The notes under the pieces were generated by a model that had not been told where the DNA came from, searched no databases, and worked only from the letters and a program-made list of their open reading frames with translations. From Betaproteobacteria bacterium UBA6910 (GTDB taxonomy: Bacteria; Pseudomonadota; Gammaproteobacteria; Burkholderiales; UBA6910), in the NCBI GenBank assembly GCA_002451065.1, contig DKBC01000291.1:1-7361 (forward strand): DNA of 7,361 nt, given 5' to 3'. The translations under genes and the position numbers were made by a program. Shown here one piece after another: positions 1 to 5,824 of this stretch. Positions within the stretch are counted from its first letter, which is position 1, and the number at the start of each line of letters is the position of its first letter.

Positions 1-50
1 TCGGCCAGATCTTCGGCTGAGTAAAGAGTGGATATCCAAAGGGTCAGCGG

Positions 51-446
51 ATGGAATGGGACTTTACCCCCGAAGACGTGATCAAAGGCCAGGCGGCTTA
101 TGGCTTGGAGAACTTTCGTTCCGACCTCGCCAACGAAGTGCGGATTAACCTCGGAGGGACTCTGGACGAGGAATTCCATCGCAACTTCGCCGTGATCTAC
201 GACCTTTGTTACTGGCTGGCCACGGGCCGCGACTTCGAGTCGTTTCTCGCCGGCTTGGGAGAGGCCCCGGAGGCGATCCGTTTGGCCAAATCGGTCCGCG
301 ACTATATGGACTCCAACGTGGAAATGCTGGGTGCCATCCTGCAACGGATGATCATGGAGCGCGTCGAAAGCGGGATGCAATTGGAACAAGCGCTCCACGA
401 AGTGGCCATGCAACACGGCCGTCTCGCCGGGCGAGAACCTTGCTGA
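51..446 (+). CDS. Hypothetical protein, 131 aa, function unknown
   Basis: I do not recognise this protein. It is small, acidic and looks soluble and mostly alpha-helical, with no signal peptide, no convincing membrane segment and no metal-binding cysteine cluster. Tryptophan and aromatic residues cluster near the N-terminus (MEWDFTPEDV) and mid-protein (IYDLCYWLATGRDFESFLAG, about residues 49-68). The C-terminal half carries amphipathic helices (VEMLGAILQRMIMERVESG, about residues 90-108), and the protein ends in Cys. The ATG at 51 is the only plausible start: an in-frame TGA lies at 18-20, and a weak AAAGGG sits 7 nt upstream of the ATG. The ordinary amino-acid composition and an uninterrupted frame in GC-rich DNA make it likely to be real. 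It lies 250 nt before arsR, and nothing in the sequence ties it to arsenic. It could be the last gene of an upstream operon. Confidence 0.72.
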   Translation: MEWDFTPEDVIKGQAAYGLENFRSDLANEVRINLGGTLDEEFHRNFAVIYDLCYWLATGRDFESFLAGLGEAPEAIRLAKSVRDYMDSNVEMLGAILQRMIMERVESGMQLEQALHEVAMQHGRLAGREPC

Positions 447-528
447 AGCGCCTCGTTCCGACCGAGGGTTGCAAACATCGGGAATTCCGCGATCGCAGCG
501 ATTGTTTCGGTTGCATGTCTAGCGCGTC

Positions 529-549
529 GCCGCCGGCATTTTCGGCGGC
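529..549 (+). terminator. Possible terminator hairpin after the first gene
   Basis: A perfect 7-bp stem (GCCGCCG at 529-535 with CGGCGGC at 543-549) encloses a 7-nt loop, GCATTTT. It lies 83 nt after the first gene's stop codon. No U-run follows, so it is not a classical intrinsic terminator. A weaker 5-bp hairpin (CCTCG 451-455 / CGAGG 463-467) sits just after that stop. Either could end or stabilise the first gene's transcript. The rest of 447-629 shows no gene-like content. Confidence 0.25.
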
Positions 550-629
550 CTAGGGCGGAATATATTGAACCTGCTCGCAGGGGCGCAGCGAGACCCAAGG
601 ATCCTGGCGGCCATCATCTTGCTCGAACG

Positions 630-660
630 CTCGCGGGGAGGCGCATGATGGCTTCGCGAG
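630..660 (+). other. Hairpin directly upstream of the arsR promoter
   Basis: Bases 630-638 (CTCGCGGGG) pair with 652-660 (CTTCGCGAG) to form a 9-bp stem that includes two G-U pairs, with a 13-nt loop. The stem ends exactly where the putative arsR -35 element begins. The loop holds part of an SD-like GGGAGG and two tandem ATG codons (645, 648) that open a 13-codon mini-ORF ending at TAA 684-686. It may insulate arsR from upstream read-through, or it may be chance pairing in GC-rich DNA. Confidence 0.3.
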
Positions 661-693
661 TTGACCATCTTTCAAAAATTCGATAAATATAAA
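661..693 (+). promoter_or_regulatory. Putative arsR promoter with overlapping ArsR operator
   Basis: A short AT-rich island (about 661-696) interrupts otherwise GC-rich DNA just before arsR. TTGACC at 661-666 matches five of six bases of the sigma-70 -35 consensus. With a 17-bp spacer the -10 would be TAAATA (684-689); GATAAA (682) and TATAAA (688) match better but have poorer spacing. An imperfect inverted repeat, ATCTTTCA (667-674) and CGATAAAT (681-688) with 5 of 8 positions paired, lies between and over the -35 and -10. That is where an ArsR-family repressor normally binds to block polymerase. The promoter call rests on position and composition; the operator call is inference. Confidence 0.5.
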
Positions 694-696
694 AGC

Positions 697-1050
697 ATGA
701 AAGAAGCTGCCGCGCTCACGGCCCTCGGTGCCCTGGGCCAGGAAACCCGCCTTCGACTTTTCCGGCTCCTGGTGCAGTTCGCGCCCGGCGGTCTGCCGGC
801 TGGGCAGATCGCCGGGCGGCTCGATGTCCCGGCGCCCACGTTGTCCTTCCACCTCAAGGAACTGAGCCACGCCGGACTCGTCGAGTCTCGCTCCGAGGGG
901 CGGTTCGTGATCTACCGGGCGCGGGTGGACGTCCTGCAGGAACTCATCGGTTTTCTCACCGATAACTGCTGCCAGGGCTTGCCCCAGCAGTGCGTGCCGG
1001 CGGCAGTTGCACTATCCGTTTCAACATCTCGAGAGAGGGCCGCGCGATGA
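697..1050 (+). CDS. arsR: ArsR-family arsenic-responsive repressor (C-terminal Cys type)
   Basis: This winged-helix repressor of the ArsR/SmtB family, 117 aa, should bind the promoter just upstream and release it when As(III) binds. The DNA-binding helix region is about residues 34-60 (PTLSFHLKELSHAGLV at 47-62), followed by the beta wing (ESRSEGRFVIYRA). The E. coli-type CxC metal site in the recognition region is absent. Instead Cys91, Cys92 and Cys99 lie near the C-terminus (NCCQGLPQQC), resembling the three-cysteine As(III) site of Acidithiobacillus ferrooxidans ArsR. I chose ATG 697 over the in-frame TTG at 661 because the latter overlaps the -35 element and would add a non-homologous, lysine-rich leader. 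No Shine-Dalgarno precedes ATG 697, so the mRNA may be leaderless. The stop overlaps the arsI start (ATGA). Confidence 0.9.
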   Translation: MKEAAALTALGALGQETRLRLFRLLVQFAPGGLPAGQIAGRLDVPAPTLSFHLKELSHAGLVESRSEGRFVIYRARVDVLQELIGFLTDNCCQGLPQQCVPAAVALSVSTSRERAAR

Positions 1051-1493
1051 AGCGATTTCATGTCCATGTGGCGGTGGAAGATCTTGCCCAGGGAGTGACG
1101 TTCTACTCGGCGCTTTTCGGGTGCGAGCCCAGCGTGCGGCGCGACGACTATGCGAAGTGGATGCTGGAGGATCCCCGGGTGAATTTCGCCATTTCCGCCC
1201 GGGGCCACGCGGTGGGGATCAACCACCTGGGCATCCAGGCCGAGGATGCCGCGGAGCTTGCGGAGATCGAGGCCCGGGTGCGGCGGGCGGACGCCCACGC
1301 GGTGGAGCAGAAGGGCGCAGCCTGCTGCTACGCGCGCTCGGACAAGTACTGGGCCCGGGATCCGGCGGGTGTGGCATGGGAGGCCTTCCACACCCTGGGA
1401 GAGGTGCCCATGTTCGGCGAGGACCGGGCATCCCCGCGAGCCCGACGAACGATCCCCATCGCCGGCGCCTGCTGCGTCCCGGATTCCAAATGA
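1047..1493 (+). CDS. arsI: ArsI/CadI-family dioxygenase, probable C-As lyase
   Basis: A vicinal-oxygen-chelate (glyoxalase-like) Fe(II) dioxygenase of 148 aa that should cleave the C-As bond of trivalent methyl- or aryl-arsenicals to give As(III). Family hallmarks are present. The N-terminal strand has His5 (aligned with the first iron ligand of ArsI proteins; His7 is an alternative), then FYSALFG at 19-25. NHLG gives His60, the vicinal pair Cys93-Cys94 (ACCYARSDKYW) is the arsenical-binding site, and Glu112 in WEAF is the third metal ligand. A second Cys pair (142-143) lies in the C-terminal tail. The start is ATG 1047, preceded by AGAGGG at 1034-1039, and overlaps the arsR stop by 4 nt, so translation is probably coupled. 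CadI-like cadmium-induced proteins share the fold, but the ars context favours ArsI. Confidence 0.88.
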   Translation: MKRFHVHVAVEDLAQGVTFYSALFGCEPSVRRDDYAKWMLEDPRVNFAISARGHAVGINHLGIQAEDAAELAEIEARVRRADAHAVEQKGAACCYARSDKYWARDPAGVAWEAFHTLGEVPMFGEDRASPRARRTIPIAGACCVPDSK

Positions 1494-1500
1494 GGGAGTC

Positions 1501-2007
1501 ATGAATGGCCGCGTCTACAACGTTCTCTTTCTCTGCACTGGTAACTCGGCGCGGAGCATCATGGGGGAGGTTCTCGTCAACCACTGGGGCCAGGGGCGCT
1601 TTCGCGGTTACAGCGCAGGGAGCCATCCCAAGGGCCGGGTGAACCCTATGACCCTTGCCCTGTTAAGAGACCTGAAGTTTTCTACCGAGGGCTTGCGCAG
1701 CAAGGACTGGGATGAGTTCGCGAAACCGGGAGCGCCGGAAATGGATTTCGTGTTTACGGTATGCGATAACACTGCCTCGGAGGTATGCCCGGTCTGGTCG
1801 GGTCAGCCGATCACGGCACATTGGGGGGTGCCGGACCCCGCGGAGGTGGAGGGAAACGAAAAGAGCCGCATGCTGGCGTTCCGCGAGGCATTCGCAGCCC
1901 TGGAGAAACGCGTGAAGATCTTTGTCAACCTGCCAATTGCGAGTCTCGACCGCTTCAAGCTGCAAGGGAAGCTGGACGAGGTCGGGCGGCTTCCCGGGCA
2001 CTCCTGA
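1501..2007 (+). CDS. arsC: Arsenate reductase, thioredoxin-coupled LMW-PTP type
   Basis: A cytoplasmic arsenate reductase of 168 aa with the low-molecular-weight tyrosine phosphatase fold. It reduces As(V) to As(III) for export. The phosphatase loop is C-T-G-N-S-A-R-S at residues 12-19 (CX5R), with Cys12 the nucleophile. Cys88 and Cys96 (TVCDNTASEVCPVW) form the relay that moves the disulfide to the surface for thioredoxin. The spacing is CX7C, against CX6C in the S. aureus plasmid enzyme. The Asp in PDPA (Asp112) is the expected proton donor. This is not the glutaredoxin-dependent E. coli plasmid ArsC family. ATG 1501 was chosen because the motif begins 12 residues later and a purine-rich GAGGGAG (1492-1498) precedes it. 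The frame stays open further upstream only because it overlaps arsI. It starts 7 nt after arsI. Confidence 0.95.
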   Translation: MNGRVYNVLFLCTGNSARSIMGEVLVNHWGQGRFRGYSAGSHPKGRVNPMTLALLRDLKFSTEGLRSKDWDEFAKPGAPEMDFVFTVCDNTASEVCPVWSGQPITAHWGVPDPAEVEGNEKSRMLAFREAFAALEKRVKIFVNLPIASLDRFKLQGKLDEVGRLPGHS

Positions 2008-2016
2008 GGCAGTGCC

Positions 2017-3111
2017 ATGAGCGCCCAATGCGACGTGGCCGCCAGGTCTTCGGGAGGCGCGTCCCTGGGGTTGTTCGAGCGCTGGCTTACGGTCTGGGTG
2101 TTCCTATGCATCCTGATCGGCATCGGGCTGGGGCAGCTGTTCCCCGGCCTATTCCATGCCATTGGGGACATGGAGGTGGCCAAGGTCAACATCCCGGTGG
2201 GCCTGCTGATCTGGGTGATGATCGTTCCGATGCTGATGAAAATCGACTTCGGGGCATTGCACGAGGTGAAAAGGCACTGGCGGGGCATCGGCGTGACCCT
2301 GTTCATCAACTGGGGGGTGAAGCCATTTTCCATGGCCTTGCTGGGCTGGATCTTTATCCGCCATCTGTTCGCGCCTTATCTGCCGCCGGAGCAGATCGAC
2401 AGCTATATCGCGGGGCTGATCCTGCTGGCGGCGGCGCCCTGCACCGCGATGGTGTTCGTTTGGAGCCATCTCACCCGGGGCGAACCCCATTTCACTCTCA
2501 CCCAGGTGGCGCTCAACGACACCATCATGGTCTTTGCCTTTGCGCCCATCGTGGCGCTGCTGCTGGGGCTCTCCTCCATCATCGTGCCCTGGGACACGCT
2601 GTTGATCTCGGTGGTTCTGTACATCGTGATCCCGGTGGCCATCGCACAGGCCTGGCGGCGCACCTTGCTCGCCCGGGGTGACGCGGCGTTTTCAGCGGCG
2701 CTTGCCCGCATCCAGCCCTGGTCCCTGGCCGCGCTGCTCGCGACCCTGGTGCTGCTGTTCGCTTTTCAGGGCGAAGCCATCATCGCCCAGCCCCTGGTCA
2801 TTGCCCTGCTGGCAATTCCCATCATCATCCAGGTGTTCTTCAATTCGGGGTTGGCGTACCTGCTGAATCGTCGGCTGGGTGTGGCCCACTGCGTGGCGGG
2901 CCCGTCGGCCCTGATCGGCGCCAGCAATTTCTTCGAGCTGGCCGTGGCCGCGGCCATCAGCCTGTTCGGGTTCCAGTCGGGGGCGGCCCTGGCCACGGTG
3001 GTGGGGGTGCTGATCGAGGTGCCGGTGATGCTTTTGGTGGTGCGGGTGGTCAACGGGACCCGCGACTGGTACGAGCGCGGCGCTTCCCGGCCGGCGGCAG
3101 TCTCGAACTAA
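2017..3111 (+). CDS. acr3: Acr3-type arsenite efflux permease
   Basis: An inner-membrane arsenite/H+ antiporter of the Acr3 family (BASS superfamily), often labelled arsB in annotations although unrelated to E. coli ArsB. At 364 aa it is of usual family length, with about ten hydrophobic helices. Key family motifs are present: the conserved Cys in AAAPCTAMVFVWSHLT (Cys142, equivalent to the essential Cys129 of Corynebacterium glutamicum Acr3), LNDTIMVFAFAPIV at 166-179, and the conserved Glu in GASNFFELAVAAAI (Glu307, equivalent to Glu305). The N-terminus is cytoplasmic and ends in ERWLTVWVFL as in many Acr3 proteins. ATG 2017 has GAGG (2006-2009) at 7-nt spacing, overlapping the arsC stop. 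It exports the As(III) made by ArsC and ArsI and is the last gene of the operon. Confidence 0.96.
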   Translation: MSAQCDVAARSSGGASLGLFERWLTVWVFLCILIGIGLGQLFPGLFHAIGDMEVAKVNIPVGLLIWVMIVPMLMKIDFGALHEVKRHWRGIGVTLFINWGVKPFSMALLGWIFIRHLFAPYLPPEQIDSYIAGLILLAAAPCTAMVFVWSHLTRGEPHFTLTQVALNDTIMVFAFAPIVALLLGLSSIIVPWDTLLISVVLYIVIPVAIAQAWRRTLLARGDAAFSAALARIQPWSLAALLATLVLLFAFQGEAIIAQPLVIALLAIPIIIQVFFNSGLAYLLNRRLGVAHCVAGPSALIGASNFFELAVAAAISLFGFQSGAALATVVGVLIEVPVMLLVVRVVNGTRDWYERGASRPAAVSN

Positions 3112-3135
3112 AGCCGCCATCGTCCATTGGGCCGT

Positions 3136-3152
3136 GGCGCCGGGGCGGTGCC
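3136..3152 (+). terminator. Weak hairpin between acr3 and modA
   Basis: GGCGCC (3136-3141) pairs with GGTGCC (3147-3152) through one G-U pair, with a 5-nt loop. A second option is GGCGGC (3093-3098) with GCCGCC (3113-3118), which spans the acr3 stop. Neither has a U-run, so neither is a convincing intrinsic terminator. The 89-nt gap 3112-3200 shows no clear promoter, no ModE-like box and no molybdenum-cofactor riboswitch. Confidence 0.2.
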
Positions 3153-3200
3153 TGCCGTATGCTTGCGCTGGTTTTCGCCGTCCAGCGTGGTGAACTCGTG

Positions 3201-3980
3201 ATGCGCCGCTTCTTCCTAATCCTGGCCGCTGTCCTGCTGCTCCCGTGCGCATCGTTTGCCGCTCGGGCCGACGGGCCGCCGGCGGTGGCGGCGGCGGCCG
3301 ACCTGACCTTCGCGCTTCCGGAGATCGCTCAGGCGTTCCGGGCGCAGACCGGGCGCGAAGTGAAGCTTTCGTTCGGCTCCTCCGGAAACTTCGCGCGCCA
3401 GATCCTGGGCGGCGCGCCGTTCGAGCTTTTCCTTTCTGCCGATGAAACTTACGTCGAGCGCCTGCGCGAGCGCGGCAAGACCCTGGATTCCGGGAAGCTC
3501 TACGCCCGGGGCCGCATCGTGCTGTTCGTGCCGGCCGGTTCCGCGATTCGGGCGGATTCCGACCTGGCCGATCTGGCCCGCGCGCTGGATGATGGCCGGC
3601 TGAAAAAGCTCGCCATCGCCAATCCCGAGCACGCGCCCTACGGCCGTGCAGGCAGGGAGGCGCTGCAGGCTGCGGGCCTCTGGGAGAAGACCCGGGGGCG
3701 ACTGGTGCTGGGAGAGAACGCTTCCCAGGCGGCGCAGTTCGCGGCGTCAGGTTCGGCCGAGGCGGGCATCATTCCGCTGTCGTTGGTGATGGCGCCGGCG
3801 ATGGCGGGGAAAGGGCAATACGCCACGATCCCCGAAAGCAGCCACCGGCCCCTGCGCCAGCGCATGGTGCTGACGGCAGGGGCGGGGGGGACCGCCAGCG
3901 CCTTCTACGATTTCCTGCAGAAGCCCGAGGCGGAGGCGATCCTCCAGCGCTACGGATTCATAACGCCATCAGATCAGTGA
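3201..3980 (+). CDS. modA: Molybdate-type ABC transporter periplasmic binding protein
   Basis: A periplasmic substrate-binding protein of 259 aa that captures molybdate (or a related oxyanion such as tungstate) and delivers it to ModBC. It has a typical signal peptide: MRRFF, a hydrophobic core (LILAAVLLLPCASF), then a probable cleavage at ARA-DG near residue 23. ModA landmarks follow: VAAAADLTFALPEI (29-42), SFGSSGNFARQILGGAPFELFLSADE (57-82), ANPEHAPYGRAG (140-151) and SAEAGIIPLS. Compared with E. coli ModA, the first ligand serine is replaced by Asp34 and the ligand tyrosine position reads Ile-Pro; the Ser60/Ser61 region is kept. I chose ATG 3201 rather than the in-frame ATG at 3159 because it gives a clean signal peptide. 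A weak SD-like TGGTGA lies upstream. modB begins 4 nt after the stop. Confidence 0.9.
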   Translation: MRRFFLILAAVLLLPCASFAARADGPPAVAAAADLTFALPEIAQAFRAQTGREVKLSFGSSGNFARQILGGAPFELFLSADETYVERLRERGKTLDSGKLYARGRIVLFVPAGSAIRADSDLADLARALDDGRLKKLAIANPEHAPYGRAGREALQAAGLWEKTRGRLVLGENASQAAQFAASGSAEAGIIPLSLVMAPAMAGKGQYATIPESSHRPLRQRMVLTAGAGGTASAFYDFLQKPEAEAILQRYGFITPSDQ

Positions 3981-3984
3981 CGCC

Positions 3985-4653
3985 ATGGACACCGCGGCCC
4001 TTGCGCTTTCCCTGAAGCTGGCATGGTGGACGGCGCTCCTGCTGCTGCCGTTCTCGATTCTCGTTTCCCGGGCCCTGGCCTTCCGCCGTTTTGCGGGACG
4101 CGGTTTCGTGGAGGCCCTGATCGCGTTGCCCCTGGTGCTTCCGCCAACGGTGCTGGGCTATTACCTGCTGGTGATGTTCGGCGGCGATTCCTTGCCGGGC
4201 CGTGTCTTCGAGGCCCTGGCGGGACGCAGCCTGGTATTCACCTTTGAGGGGCTGCTGCTGGCTTCCATCCTTTTCAACCTGCCGTTCGCCATCCAGCCCA
4301 TGCAGCGCGCCTTCGAAGGCATAGGCCCCGATCTGCGGGAAGCGGCCTGGGTGAGCGGTCTTTCCGGGTGGCAGACCTTCCTGCGCATCGAGCTTCCCCT
4401 GGCATGGCCGGGGGTGCTCTCGGCCCTGGTTCTCACGGTGGCCCACACCCTGGGGGAGTTCGGTGTCGTGCTGATGGTGGGTGGCAACATTCCCGGCGAG
4501 ACCCGTACCCTGTCCATCGCCATCTACGACCGGGTGCAGGCGTTCGACGATGCGGCGGCGGCCACCATGTCGGCGCTGCTGCTGGCGTTCTCCTTCCTCG
4601 CCATCGGGCTGGTGCACCTGCTCACGCGTCGCATTGGTTCGCGCCATGGCTGA
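3985..4653 (+). CDS. modB: Molybdate ABC transporter permease
   Basis: The inner-membrane permease subunit of the molybdate importer, 222 aa (E. coli ModB is about 229). It has five to six hydrophobic helices, including residues 10-32, 42-66, 88-106, 142-166 and 194-213. The segment ALPLVLPPTVLGYYLLVMFG (47-66) is strongly ModB-like. The cytoplasmic EAA loop that docks onto the ATPase is REAAWVSGLSGWQTFLRIEL (118-137), followed by PLAWPG. HTLGEFGVVLMVGGNIPGET (154-173) is another ModB signature. ATG 3985 lies 4 nt after the modA stop with no strong Shine-Dalgarno, so translation probably depends on coupling to modA. The 3' end overlaps modC by 8 nt. Confidence 0.95.
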   Translation: MDTAALALSLKLAWWTALLLLPFSILVSRALAFRRFAGRGFVEALIALPLVLPPTVLGYYLLVMFGGDSLPGRVFEALAGRSLVFTFEGLLLASILFNLPFAIQPMQRAFEGIGPDLREAAWVSGLSGWQTFLRIELPLAWPGVLSALVLTVAHTLGEFGVVLMVGGNIPGETRTLSIAIYDRVQAFDDAAAATMSALLLAFSFLAIGLVHLLTRRIGSRHG

Positions 4654-5776
4654 CGCCGTCCACAGCGGTCTGACGGTGCGTTTCAGGCAGGCGCTGCCGA
4701 TTCCCCTGGACGCGGCCATCGAGTGCGGGCCCGGCGAGATGCTGGCGTTGGTGGGGCCCTCGGGCAGCGGCAAGTCCACCATCCTGCGCATGATTGCCGG
4801 GCTCAATGTCCCTTCCCAGGGGCGCGCCGCCTGCAATGGCGACCTTTGGCTGGACACCGCGACGGGCGTGTGCCTGCCGCCCCAGGCCCGTTCGGCGGGA
4901 CTGGTGTTCCAGCATTACGCGCTGTTTCCCCACCTCAGCGCCCGGGGCAACGTGGAGGCTGCTCTCGGCCACCTGCCGAAGGCGGACCGAGGGCGCCGGG
5001 CCCGGGAGCTGTTGGCGCTGGTGCATCTCGAGGGCATGGAGGAGCGGCGTCCGGGGGCGCTGTCGGGCGGACAGCAGCAGCGGGTCGCCCTGGCCCGGGC
5101 GCTCGCGCGGGAGCCCAAGGTGCTGCTCCTGGACGAGCCATTCTCGGCGGTGGATCAGGTCACCCGGCGCAAGCTGCAATGGGAGGTGGCTCAACTGCGG
5201 CGGGCGCTGGAGATTCCCATTGTGCTGGTGACCCATGACCTGGACGAGGCGGCGGCCCTGGCGGACGTCATGTGCATCCTGCATCGGGGAGAGACCCTGC
5301 AGGCCGGGCCGCCCATGGAAATCCTGAACCGGCCGGCGAGCGCCCTGGTGGCGCGTCTCGCCGACCTGCGCAACGTGTACGAAGGCAGGGTCGAAGGTCA
5401 CGACCCGGAGCGGGACATGACCCGTATCCGCTGGCGCGGCTACACCCTCGAGGCGAGACGCAATGATCGGTACACTCCGGGGGCGCGGGTGAGTTGGGTC
5501 ATTCCGCCGGCCGGGGTGATCCTGCACCGGCGCGACCGCCCCTCGGCGGGTGAGCGGGAAAACCCGGTGCGCGGCGTGATCGGCGAGTGCGTGGTGCTGG
5601 GGGAGAATGCCAGCATCACGGTGCTGGTGGACGGCCAGCCGGACACCCGGCTGGGCTTTACGGTGCCCGCCCATGTGGCCCGGCGCAACGGCCTGGAGCG
5701 GGGAGGGCCGGTGGTCGTATCGCTGCTGGCCGACGGCGTTCACCTGATGGCATGGGAAGCGGCAGAGCCTTCCTGA
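4646..5776 (+). CDS. modC: Molybdate ABC transporter ATP-binding protein with TOBE domains
   Basis: The ATPase subunit of the importer, 376 aa. All ABC motifs are present in order: Walker A GPSGSGKST (37-45), Q-loop Gln89 in LVFQHYALFPHLS, signature LSGGQQQR (139-146), Walker B VLLLDEP (159-165), D-loop SAVD (167-170) and H-loop His197 in VTHDLDEA. The C-terminal part holds two OB/TOBE-like segments, about 243-295 and 305-372. The second (NPVRGVIGECVVLGENASIT onward) matches the Mop/TOBE pattern that binds oxyanions or regulates transport. ATG 4646 overlaps the end of modB by 8 nt and gives the normal short N-terminus. The frame stays open upstream only as a shadow of modB. No Shine-Dalgarno is seen, so coupling to modB is likely. 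Confidence 0.94.
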   Translation: MADAVHSGLTVRFRQALPIPLDAAIECGPGEMLALVGPSGSGKSTILRMIAGLNVPSQGRAACNGDLWLDTATGVCLPPQARSAGLVFQHYALFPHLSARGNVEAALGHLPKADRGRRARELLALVHLEGMEERRPGALSGGQQQRVALARALAREPKVLLLDEPFSAVDQVTRRKLQWEVAQLRRALEIPIVLVTHDLDEAAALADVMCILHRGETLQAGPPMEILNRPASALVARLADLRNVYEGRVEGHDPERDMTRIRWRGYTLEARRNDRYTPGARVSWVIPPAGVILHRRDRPSAGERENPVRGVIGECVVLGENASITVLVDGQPDTRLGFTVPAHVARRNGLERGGPVVVSLLADGVHLMAWEAAEPS

Positions 5777-5779
5777 GTT

Positions 5780-5818
5780 CCCCTTTGGGGGCCCGCGGGT
5801 TATCCTCATCCGCGAGGA
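5780..5818 (+). promoter_or_regulatory. Alternative hairpins over the crcB ribosome-binding site
   Basis: The 48-nt modC-crcB gap is rich in pairing options. CCCC (5780-5783) pairs with GGGG (5787-5790) around a TTT loop. Further on, TCCTC (5803-5807) is perfectly complementary to GAGGA (5814-5818), the crcB Shine-Dalgarno, with a 6-nt loop. A competing 6-bp stem pairs CGCGGG (5794-5799) with TCCGCG (5809-5814, one G-U) and would place TCCTC in its loop. The two stems are mutually exclusive, so ribosome access could switch. The segment does not match the fluoride riboswitch consensus as I know it. Confidence 0.35.
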
Positions 5819-5824
5819 CTCGGC

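Noticed and set aside
1..20. Possible last codons of an upstream gene ending in TGA at 18-20
   Set aside because: Only about six codons are visible, too few to support a gene call.
489..496. GCGATCGC palindrome, as in cyanobacterial HIP1 repeats
   Set aside because: I noticed no second copy, and the gene content is proteobacterial; an 8-mer of this composition is expected by chance.
441..686. Read-through of the first gene's TGA (TGC TGA) as a Cys-Sec selenoprotein, since the frame stays open to 684
   Set aside because: The downstream translation is Arg/Pro-rich and not protein-like, no SECIS-type hairpin lies directly after the TGA, and an open frame of this length is expected by chance at this GC content.
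1246..1500. N-terminal extension of arsC back to an ATG at 1246
   Set aside because: It would cover most of arsI in another frame with Arg/Pro-rich sequence. ATG 1501 with an SD places the phosphatase loop at the family's usual position.
1785..2681. 298-codon plus-strand frame across the end of arsC and start of acr3
   Set aside because: Gly/Ala/Arg/His-rich shadow translation without a domain, overlapping two certain genes.
3958..4857. 299-codon open frame on the minus strand opposite modB
   Set aside because: Low-complexity, basic and polar translation typical of a shadow of a GC-rich gene; modB on the plus strand is unambiguous.
5777..5824. Fluoride riboswitch upstream of crcB
   Set aside because: The gap is only 48 nt and lacks the conserved pseudoknot-forming segments of the crcB motif that I can recall. 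A covariance-model search would settle it.
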